Source of the DNA: Treponema vincentii
Lineage (GTDB): Bacteria > Spirochaetota > Spirochaetia > Treponematales > Treponemataceae
Reading direction: 5' to 3'
Length of the DNA: 64,000 nt
NCBI RefSeq assembly: GCF_018336815.1
Contig: NZ_CP050497.1
Location: 620,001-684,000 of the forward strand
Part shown: positions 46,890-54,130 of the stretch, one piece after another
Layout: each line of letters starts with the position of its first letter
How positions within the stretch are numbered: position 1 is the stretch's first letter
Made by a program: the position numbers and the translations under genes
The notes under the pieces: generated by a model
The model's database searches: none
The model's input: the letters and a program-made list of their open reading frames with translations, nothing else
Told to the model about the DNA's origin: nothing

Positions 46890-49505
46890 TTACTTTTTCC
46901 GGCTATACGGCGTATTTTCCAGCGGCAGTTTGGTTCTAAAGATACCGTCGCGGTTATAATACGCAAGCGCTACCGCAGGAGCCGTCGGGATACTGGCAAT
47001 TTCGCCAACTCCCTTTGCACCGCATGCAAGCTCATTATCGTTCTGTTCGATAATATCAACCTTTATCGGCGGTACCTGCGGCGCTTTAAACAGGCCGAGC
47101 GTACCGAACTTAGCAGTCGGAACACCCTTTTGCAGCGGATAGTCCTCCGTCAGCGCATACCCGAGGCTCATCACAACACCGCCTTCGATCTGCCCTTGCA
47201 GCGAAATCGGATTAATAGCCCGACCGATATCATGCGCCGCTTCGATATATGCAAGTTTCCCTTCTTCATCCAAATCGATAAGGTGCGTTGCATATCCATA
47301 CGCAACATGACTTACCGGATGGGGTTTATCGGATCCTATTTTGTCCGTCGGGAAGGTATATTCCGCAAAAAATTCTTTACCACTGAGGGCGGTAAACAAT
47401 TCGGGCAGTATATCCTGATGTTCGGAAAGTTTTCCCGTTTTGCCGCGCTTTTGCAGTTCTTCTTCAAGCGCTTTTTTTACATCGGTAGCCGCTATGCGGG
47501 TACTTTCGCCGGTAAATACGGTTTGCCGTGAGGCGGTCGTATTCCCCGCATCGGGCGCAAACTTGGTGTCGGGTGTTTCGTAATGCAATAGGCTGCGCGG
47601 CAAATCAAGCACTTCGCTGACAATCTGCAACAGAATTGTGCCTACCCCCTGCCCGATACAGGCCGCACTCGAATAGATATGTACGCCGTCCGCCTGAAGC
47701 CGCAGAGTTGTGCGCCCGAAATCGGGAATACCGACTCCAAGTCCCGAGTTTTTAATAGCACAGGCAATTCCCGCCTTGGGATGCGCATCGTAATACGGCT
47801 TTACCGCTTCGAGGGTCTGTACAAGAGCGGTTGAATCGTCGGCATATTGACCGTTCGGCAGTACCTGCCCGGGACGGATTGCATTCCGATAGCGGATTTC
47901 CCACGGACTGATGCCGACCTTTTCCGCCAATAAATTGATGCACGATTCAACGGCAAAGCAGCTCTGTGTTACGCCGAATCCTCTGAATGCACCGGCCGGC
48001 GGGTTATTGGTGTACCATGCGCAGCCGAGGATGTCGATATCCTGATAGTTATACGGCCCAGCCGCATGGGTACAGGCACGCTGGAGCACCGGCCCGCCGA
48101 GCGAGGCGTAAGCGCCGGTATCCGAGTGAAGCACTGCTTTTAAGCCTGTGAGGTAGCCGTTTTCATCGCAACCGAGGGTAAAATCCATCTCCATCGCGTG
48201 CCGCTTCGGGTGGATGATAATGCTTTCTTTTCTACTTAAACTCACCTTGACGGGGCGTCCGGTCTGTAACGCAAGGATAGCCGCATGGTGCTGCACGCTC
48301 ATATCTTCCTTACCGCCGAAGCCGCCGCCGACCATCTTGGCGATAACCCGTACCTTATCAATGGGTAAGCCGGTAGCCTCTGCGCATTCCCGCTTTGTTT
48401 GGTACACGCCTTGATCACCCGAATAGATGATAATACCGCCTTCTCCGTCCGGCTTTGCAACTGCCGTTTCCGGCTCCAAAAAGGCGTGTTCGGTCGGCGG
48501 CACGGAATAATGATGCGAGACGACGTATTTTGAATTTTTCAGTTTCTCATCAGTATTGCCGCGCACAAGATGCTCTTTTGAAAGAAGATTCCCTCCTTCG
48601 TGGACATGCGGCGCATCTTCTGCCATTGCCTCTGTCATAGAACACACAGGCGGCAGCTCTTCATACTCGATTTTTACCGCTTTTTTTGCAGCTTCCAAAA
48701 TCTCGCGGCTTTCGGCGGCAATCAGAACGATGGCATCCCCTAAATAATGCGTTTCTTTGCCAAGCGGAATAAGCACATCCCAGTCTTTTTTTAAATGTCC
48801 GATTTTTTGCATACCGGGGAGATCTTTTGCCGTCATTACGAGATGAACGCCGTGCATCTTTTCAGCTTCTTCGGTATCGATAGACACAACCTTTGCCCGC
48901 GGATATGCAGTGCGCACGGCGCTTCCGTAGAGCATTCCATCCGGATACATATCATCGGTATATTCGGCGGTACCTGCGGCTTTCGCGTATGAATCGACAC
49001 GAAGCGCGCTGATCCCTACCGCTGTTTCGGTTTTTGCTTCCGGAACAGACGTGTTTTCGCGCAGCAGTTTTGCCGCCAATAAAATAGCCTCTTCAATTTT
49101 TACATAGCCGGTACAACGGCAAATATTGTTGCGGATAGCCTGTTTTACATCCGCAGATGAGGGATTGGGGTTTCCGTCTATCAGCGCTTTTGCACAGATA
49201 ATCATACCGGGAATACAAAAGCCGCATTGCACTGCACCGCAGTGGGCAAACGCATATTGATATACGGCAAGCTCGCGTTCGGGAAAGCCTTCAAGCGTCA
49301 TGATTGATTTTCCTGCTAATCTACCGGTAACTTGAACACAAGCCTTCATCGGTTTTTCATCTATTAAAACAGTACAAGTTCCGCAGGCGCCTTCCATACA
49401 CCCGTTTTTAACGGAAGTTAAGTGCAGCGAATCGCGTAAAAAATAGATAAGTTTTTGATTTTCTTCGGCTTCAACAATCCGGCCGTTAACGGTTAATGAT
49501 ACCAT
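46890..49505 (-). CDS. Molybdenum hydroxylase, selenium-dependent xanthine dehydrogenase type
   Basis: 871 residues, one chain with both [2Fe-2S] domains (GCMEGACGTC, then CGAVQCGFCIPG and CRCTGY) and the molybdenum-cofactor domain (GGGFGGKED, AFRGFGVTQSCF, GAKGVGEIASIPTAPAV); the FAD domain is absent. This fusion fits the Se-dependent XDH-like group, which carries a labile selenium on the cofactor and needs SelD and maturation proteins not seen here. It would oxidise xanthine or another N-heterocycle. ATG 49505 with GGAG six bases upstream is a better start than the ATG at 49517. Selenium use fits with grdB near by. Confidence 0.85.
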   Translation of the reverse strand: MVSLTVNGRIVEAEENQKLIYFLRDSLHLTSVKNGCMEGACGTCTVLIDEKPMKACVQVTGRLAGKSIMTLEGFPERELAVYQYAFAHCGAVQCGFCIPGMIICAKALIDGNPNPSSADVKQAIRNNICRCTGYVKIEEAILLAAKLLRENTSVPEAKTETAVGISALRVDSYAKAAGTAEYTDDMYPDGMLYGSAVRTAYPRAKVVSIDTEEAEKMHGVHLVMTAKDLPGMQKIGHLKKDWDVLIPLGKETHYLGDAIVLIAAESREILEAAKKAVKIEYEELPPVCSMTEAMAEDAPHVHEGGNLLSKEHLVRGNTDEKLKNSKYVVSHHYSVPPTEHAFLEPETAVAKPDGEGGIIIYSGDQGVYQTKRECAEATGLPIDKVRVIAKMVGGGFGGKEDMSVQHHAAILALQTGRPVKVSLSRKESIIIHPKRHAMEMDFTLGCDENGYLTGLKAVLHSDTGAYASLGGPVLQRACTHAAGPYNYQDIDILGCAWYTNNPPAGAFRGFGVTQSCFAVESCINLLAEKVGISPWEIRYRNAIRPGQVLPNGQYADDSTALVQTLEAVKPYYDAHPKAGIACAIKNSGLGVGIPDFGRTTLRLQADGVHIYSSAACIGQGVGTILLQIVSEVLDLPRSLLHYETPDTKFAPDAGNTTASRQTVFTGESTRIAATDVKKALEEELQKRGKTGKLSEHQDILPELFTALSGKEFFAEYTFPTDKIGSDKPHPVSHVAYGYATHLIDLDEEGKLAYIEAAHDIGRAINPISLQGQIEGGVVMSLGYALTEDYPLQKGVPTAKFGTLGLFKAPQVPPIKVDIIEQNDNELACGAKGVGEIASIPTAPAVALAYYNRDGIFRTKLPLENTPYSRKK

Positions 49506-49636
49506 AGCATACTCCATCCGGAACGGTATTATATTAAATCTAACGGAAACCGTAGCAGCTTCCGTTAATTGTCGATATCCATAACGGATATTCTAAACTA
49601 TCTGACTCTACTATATTATGAGTATAAGGGATAAAA

Positions 49637-49801
49637 ATGGAAAAATCAACAATAAAAAAAGAAAATGAGGATACCAAAAAAATAGTTTGATTTTACGGGA
49701 ATGTAATGCCGGATACAGACCGCACCCGTGATTTGCTCGGCGTAGCTGCTCTGATAGGTGAAGGCAACCTCTCATGTCTGTCTAAAAAGAGGTTTTGGTA
49801 A
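49637..49801 (+). pseudogene. Small open frame with an in-frame TGA, unknown
   Basis: From ATG 49637 the frame reads MEKSTIKKENEDTKKIV, a TGA at 49688-49690, and continues in the same frame with MPDTDRTRDLLGVAALIGEG to TAA 49801. The second half looks protein-like but I cannot assign it. No strong ribosome binding site. Most likely a gene relic; selenocysteine is a remote option. The rest of 49506-49840 shows no gene. Confidence 0.25.
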
Positions 49802-49840
49802 TGCGGTAACCACACGGCTCAGCCGCAGCGTCGCCCACTT

Positions 49841-50774
49841 TTATAGACCGAATAATTTCTCTTTGCCGTGTATAAAGGTAGTAATCAGATCGCAATACGG
49901 TGTAGGAATGTGCAGCTCCTTGCCCTTGCGGGAAATATAGCCATTTAAGAAATCAATTTCGGTTAAACGGTGGTTTTTGATTAAATCTTGGTGCATTGAA
50001 GGATAGTGCTTTGCGCCGACAAAATCCGGTTGTGTAAATCCATACACATAATCGGTTACGGAATCAACATCCAGCGTAACACCCTGCGTTTTTGCGATAG
50101 CGGCAAACTCGGAGATAATACAACGCATCATATCTTTACAGCCTGCAATGCTGCCAAGCTCCAGCATATTGCATTCCATAATTGTGCAGGTACTGTTCAT
50201 TGCGCCATTAAGCGCGGCTTTCCGCCAAATAGACCACAGGATATTATCGGAATATACTGCAGGCATGGTCGCTTTATTGAGTGCTTCTACAATCATCTCT
50301 GCACCGGCTTTCCCTTCCGGTACAATATTCTGAATTTCTGTTTTACCATGACTCGACAGTACCGCACTTCCCGGTCCCTTCATTCCGGCAGTTACCACCG
50401 TTACGCCCATAAAGATATTCTTAGGCGCGATAAACTTTTTCAGGGTTTCCGTATGCCCCAGTCCATTCAAAAGACAGAGTATTTTGGTATCATCCCGCAA
50501 CACATGCTTAATACTGCTCAGCATCGTTTCCAGCTGCATTGATTTTGTAAACACAATGACAAAATCCGCAGTCCCTTTGAACTCTTCCGGTTTATAAATA
50601 TCGATTTTTGTCGATAATTCCGCAGTACCGTCCTGCAAGTGCAACCCATTTTTCCGGATTGCATCGATATTATCCTGCCAACCGTCCAGCAGTGTTACAT
50701 CATTACCGCTTTTTTTGCAGCATAAATCCAAAGCTACAGCCCATTGCACCTGAACCGGCAATAACAACCTTCAT
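49841..50774 (-). pseudogene. panE: 2-dehydropantoate 2-reductase (ketopantoate reductase), frameshifted near the start
   Basis: NADPH-dependent reductase of pantothenate (CoA) synthesis. From ATG 50774 the frame reads MKVVIAGSGAMGCSFGFMLQ, the Rossmann motif, but is lost in an A7 run (minus strand, 50716-50710). Removing one A joins it to SGNDVTLLDGWQDN and the rest of the protein (VIVFTKSMQLETML, LNGLGHTETL, VTAGMKGPGSAV, ICRKAALNGAMN-like). A TTG at 50767 opens the second frame alone but would lose the cofactor loop. Restored length about 310 residues. Might be a real defect or a one-base error. Confidence 0.85.
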
Positions 50775-50802
50775 ATAACCACCTCTATTAGGGAAACACT
50801 AG

Positions 50803-50897
50803 GGCTGTCCAAAAACTGAAAGCCTATCGGCTTTTTCTGTATCAGCTTTGCTGATGAGGGATGGCGAAAAAGCAACCAACTTTTGAGACATCCCCAG
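50803..50897. repeat. Type D nested hairpin upstream of panE
   Basis: GCTGTCCAAAAACTG pairs loosely with CAACCAACTTTTGAGACATCC and encloses GAAAGCCTATCGGCTTTTTC and ATCAGCTTTGCTGAT. Same inner module (AAGCCTATCGGCTT) as at 34546-34643. Confidence 0.6.
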
Positions 50898-51013
50898 TGT
50901 TAACATTAAAATTTCTTGTTTCGTAATAAGTCTCTCTATTTTATAGGTATAGGCAATTACAGACTTATGGAAAACGAAGTCAAGTTTATAAAGCAAACTT
51001 AAACGTCTATGTT

Positions 51014-51505
51014 TTACACATTGATGATAAAATACTCATGTCCGGTGTTTTTGATAAAACGCTGCAAGTCGCCGGAATCGATAAAAACCGTTGCAGTATT
51101 TTCATTCGGATGAAAGGTTAGAATGCGGTATTCGTCAAGCATCGCTTTATCAAAGTATACGGTTACGTCATGCGCTGTGTTGTTTAATAGACCGAACGGC
51201 GACACCACTCCAGCTGCAAGGCCGAGTTTTTCTGCTAATAATTCTGCTGACGCAAACTTAAATTCTTTTTCTTCAAGCATTTCCGCGCACTTTTTCATAT
51301 CGAGCCGTTTCACTTCATCCATAATGAGTAGAATGCACCGTTTTTTATTTCTGTTTCGCAGAAAGAGCGTTTTTGTTCGGCACCCTTCTTTGCCTTCGAT
51401 GTATTTGTCGGCTTCTTCGGTAGTTAAAGCCGGTGGGTGTTCAATTACTTCATAGCTGATACCCATATCCTGTAATGCTTTGTAAACATTTTCAGCTGGT
51501 GTCAT
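51014..51505 (-). CDS. Prolyl-tRNA editing protein (YbaK/ProX family)
   Basis: Trans-editing deacylase that removes wrong amino acids (typically Ala or Cys) from tRNA-Pro. 163 residues with the YbaK fold: IEHPPALTTEEAD, KTLFLRNRNKKRCILLIMDE (catalytic Lys in the first), VSPFGLLNN and NTATVFI. AAGGAG before ATG 51505. Genes of this group (PrdX) occur with D-proline reductase in clostridia, but no prd genes are seen here. Single gene. Confidence 0.9.
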   Translation of the reverse strand: MTPAENVYKALQDMGISYEVIEHPPALTTEEADKYIEGKEGCRTKTLFLRNRNKKRCILLIMDEVKRLDMKKCAEMLEEKEFKFASAELLAEKLGLAAGVVSPFGLLNNTAHDVTVYFDKAMLDEYRILTFHPNENTATVFIDSGDLQRFIKNTGHEYFIINV

Positions 51506-51575
51506 AAAAATCTCCTTGTACCTTATGAGATTCTTTAAATACTATAACATAAATAAAAGAAAAGACAACACATCC

Positions 51576-51805
51576 TGTGCGAAATTTTATTCGTGCGGTT
51601 TAATACCCCGACGTTTGCGTCGGGGGTGTTGATTTAAAATTTCGCACATTTTTCCGGCAAATGGGTAAACGTATCAGGCAGAGTAGATAAAAATCGCGGA
51701 AAAATTGAGACTGTGAGACCATTTGAACCGCAAAGAGGTTCAACTCTGGTCGAATAGTCTCAATTTTTCCGCGGGGATGTTAAAAACGGCCTGATGCGTT
51801 TACCC
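51576..51805. repeat. Nested palindrome element (type C), copy 2, with flanking hairpin
   Basis: Hairpin TGTGCGAAATTTT/AAAATTTCGCACA with an inner CCCCGAC-gtttgc-GTCGGGG (51576-51648), then outer arms GGGTAAACGTATCAGGC / GCCTGATGCGTTTACCC (51663-51679, 51789-51805, one G-T pair) and perfect 18-base inner arms CGCGGAAAAATTGAGACT (51695-51712, 51756-51773). The core (51713-51755, GTGAGACCATTTGAACCGC) equals that at 17258-17399 except for two or three bases. Confidence 0.85.
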
Positions 51806-51933
51806 TGTAATTGCGCTGTCGAGGTCTTGCATAAAAAGCTGCATCCGTGTAGGCTTGATAGTGTGCCGTTTTTATGAACAATATTTTTATGTTATGCTGT
51901 CTTGAAAAAAAACGAGTACGCTAAGGAGTGTTT

Positions 51934-52875
51934 ATGAAGAAACTAGTTGCATCGATGATTGGTGCCTTACTGATTCTTGGTACTCTTTCCGCGCAGGAAG
52001 AAGGAGCAGAGGAAAAGTCAAAGGTAAAATATTCGACAAATATCAATCTCGCTGTTACCTATCCTTGGGCAGGCAAGCTGAGTGTAACGGAAGTTATTAA
52101 AGTTCCGGTTTTGAACTTTAATAATCCGTTTATGCGCGGTAATAATATTAAATTTAAGCTGGGGGCTGAACTTACACCGGTTACTGTGGAAGGAAAGTTT
52201 GATATCGTGTGGACTCCGATCGCTTTTTTGGAAGTATACGGAGGTGCAAGTATTGGCTCTGGCTGGACGCTTGCAGGGTGGCACGGTCTTGCGTTAAATC
52301 AGAATGTTTCCGGCACAACGCAGAAAGTTCCTATTAACTTTAAAAACGCATTTTACACTGCGAATTTCGGCGCCGCTTTACAATTTGATTTGGGAGCGCT
52401 TATCCCAACCGATTGGACTCATATAATCGCAAGGATTGATCAGTACTTTTTATACCGAGGTGTAACAGGGCTTAGCGCGCTTGATTCGTGGGTGTTTCAG
52501 AATGATGACGGCGAAAATAGAAACGGCTTTACCTATTGCGCTTCATACGTGCTCGGTTACCAAATGCCGCTGCCGATGAATATGATTGCCTTTAGAGTGG
52601 AAACTGAAAAGACCTTTTTTAAAGTCCCCTCTGGCGCCGATAAACGTAATTGGGGCGAAGATCGTTATAATGTCGTGTTTGGACCAATCCTCAGCTTTAA
52701 ACCTGTCGATCAACTGACAATCCTACTTATTGCACAATGGAAGACCGCTCATAATTATACAGCTGAGGATTTGAAAAAATTTTATCAAACCCGTACAATC
52801 GATAAAAGTAAGCGGGACAAGATAATCTTTAAGCGTGTGGGGATTATCTTCGATGTGAATCTCCCTAATAACTAA
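51934..52875 (+). CDS. Exported treponemal envelope protein, unknown function
   Basis: 313 residues from ATG 51934, set by AAGGAG (a GTG at 51928 is too close to it). Signal peptide KKLVASMIGALLILGTLSAQ. The mature part has alternating hydrophobic residues and many Gly/aromatic residues (NINLAVTYPW, FDIVWTPIAFLEVYGG, VVFGPILSFKPVDQLTILL), suggesting a beta-barrel of the outer membrane, ending in VGIIFDVNLPNN. Not recognised beyond that. Single gene. Confidence 0.75.
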   Translation: MKKLVASMIGALLILGTLSAQEEGAEEKSKVKYSTNINLAVTYPWAGKLSVTEVIKVPVLNFNNPFMRGNNIKFKLGAELTPVTVEGKFDIVWTPIAFLEVYGGASIGSGWTLAGWHGLALNQNVSGTTQKVPINFKNAFYTANFGAALQFDLGALIPTDWTHIIARIDQYFLYRGVTGLSALDSWVFQNDDGENRNGFTYCASYVLGYQMPLPMNMIAFRVETEKTFFKVPSGADKRNWGEDRYNVVFGPILSFKPVDQLTILLIAQWKTAHNYTAEDLKKFYQTRTIDKSKRDKIIFKRVGIIFDVNLPNN

Positions 52876-52877
52876 TG

Positions 52878-52919
52878 GGCATCTCTAGAAACTCGGTTAG
52901 ATTTTTAGCGATGCCCTAA
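52878..52919. terminator. GGGCATCTCT-type hairpin (type D) terminator
   Basis: GGGCATCTCTAGAAACTC / TAGATTTTTAGCGATGCCC directly after the stop of the envelope gene and before the convergent HEAT gene. Confidence 0.65.
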
Positions 52920-52927
52920 TAAATGGC

Positions 52928-53563
52928 TTACACCGTCGGGGGTCTGCGCAAGAATGTTTCGATTGTGCGTATGGCTTCGACGGCACGAGCTTGCGTTGTC
53001 GGGGAAGGGTCGCGTAGTTTTTCCTTTAACAACACCAATGAGCGTTCAACCATTTCCGGTTCGTATTTCCCGATGATGCGGAATATATCCGGCGCGTGCT
53101 CACGTACACCTTCCTTGTCGGGATCGTCCAGCATACGTTCAAATAAGCCGATGTACGGTTTAAAGACGGACGCTTTGGCGTTGGCAATACTTTGACAGGC
53201 TTCCAGCATTGCCGCCCGTACTTTGGGTACGGAATCGCAATGTAATTGAATAATTTTATCCAGCCGATTTTTTACCGTGTTGATATCCGCCCTGCCTATG
53301 CGACCAAGCGCTAAAACGGCTTGTTCCCGAATTTCCCAGTTACTGTCCTTTAATGCAGCAAAGGCTCCATCTATGAGGTGCATAACTTTTTCCGGTCTGT
53401 TATTTCCGATGTGACCGATAGCGGTATATGCCTGCGCAATTACTTTCTCGTTGTTGCTTTTAACGCTTTGAGTAACAAATGCAATATCATCACCGGTTAA
53501 CGTTGCAGGATTTGTTTGTGCCGTATAGGTAATACCTTGTAAGCGTTCAATAATTTTATTCAT
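52928..53563 (-). CDS. HEAT-repeat protein
   Basis: 211 residues made of helical repeats of about 35 residues (IAQAYTAIGHIGNNRPEKV, REQAVLALGRIGRAD, VRAAMLEACQSIANAK, VREHAPDIFRIIGKY). HEAT repeats are protein-binding scaffolds. No signal peptide, so cytosolic. Downstream of grdX on the same strand, separated by a type D repeat; could be part of that unit. Confidence 0.85.
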   Translation of the reverse strand: MNKIIERLQGITYTAQTNPATLTGDDIAFVTQSVKSNNEKVIAQAYTAIGHIGNNRPEKVMHLIDGAFAALKDSNWEIREQAVLALGRIGRADINTVKNRLDKIIQLHCDSVPKVRAAMLEACQSIANAKASVFKPYIGLFERMLDDPDKEGVREHAPDIFRIIGKYEPEMVERSLVLLKEKLRDPSPTTQARAVEAIRTIETFLRRPPTV

Positions 53564-53638
53564 CTTTTCTTCCTCTGGGTACTGATACGTGTGTGATAAG
53601 ATTTATCTGTTTATCATATTTACGTACAAGATACTATA

Positions 53639-53679
53639 GGGCATCTTCTAAAAACTCAGGTATAGCTTTTAAAGGCTTC
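53639..53679. repeat. GGGCATCTTCTAAAAA-type repeat (type D)
   Basis: Imperfect copy between the HEAT gene and the grdX end (CTTCTAAAAACTC / GCTTTTAAAGGCTTC). Confidence 0.45.
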
Positions 53680-54117
53680 CTATAGGGCGCTTCTAAATAA
53701 AGAAAGGTCTAGCGCTTGGAAGTCTTCCAGCACTTTTTCCGAATAACTCGGCGGATTAGTGCGTTTTACCCGCTCCATGGCTTGCTCCCATAACTGCAAC
53801 GATCGGGTATCCAGCGCAGTTCCTTCCGCCAACACCATACTGCGGTACGGCTGCTTGTGCAGCTGAATGTTCCCATACATTGCATGGTTTTGCAGCTTCC
53901 AGTTCCGGTGGATATGGTCGCGCACCTGTGTGTACAGTTCGTCCCGCGACGCGCAGAATATCAGTTCAATATCCGCGGTTTCAAGGGTGTTATTTGAGGT
54001 ATCCGTCTCGGCGCCGCTATTCGAGGTGTTTGCTTTTGTGCTGCTATTCCGTGTTTTACTTTGGCGTTCAATGTATTCGGCAGTTTTAGGGTTGTTGGTA
54101 ATAATCAGTTGCTTCAT
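53680..54117 (-). CDS. grdX: GrdX-family protein
   Basis: 145 residues. The start KQLIITNNPKTAEYIE, then VRDHIHRNWKL, HAMYGNIQLHKQPYRSMVL and LDTRSLQLWEQAMERV fit the small GrdX protein encoded in glycine reductase operons, role unknown. It has an extra Ser/Thr/Asn-rich linker of about 25 residues after the N-terminus. Located 13 bases after the GatB-asparaginase fusion gene on the same strand, hence co-transcribed with it, and 8 kb from grdEB. Confidence 0.7.
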   Translation of the reverse strand: MKQLIITNNPKTAEYIERQSKTRNSSTKANTSNSGAETDTSNNTLETADIELIFCASRDELYTQVRDHIHRNWKLQNHAMYGNIQLHKQPYRSMVLAEGTALDTRSLQLWEQAMERVKRTNPPSYSEKVLEDFQALDLSLFRSAL

Positions 54118-54130
54118 GAGTCTTTCCTTT

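Noticed and set aside
50767..50774. Intact panE starting at TTG 50767
   Set aside because: That frame loses the Rossmann GSGAMG motif, which is present in the other frame from ATG 50774; the A7 frameshift explains both.
51713..51755. tRNA-like T-arm in GAGGTTCAACTC of the type C core
   Set aside because: No acceptor stem, anticodon arm or CCA fit; the small stems are part of the nested palindrome.
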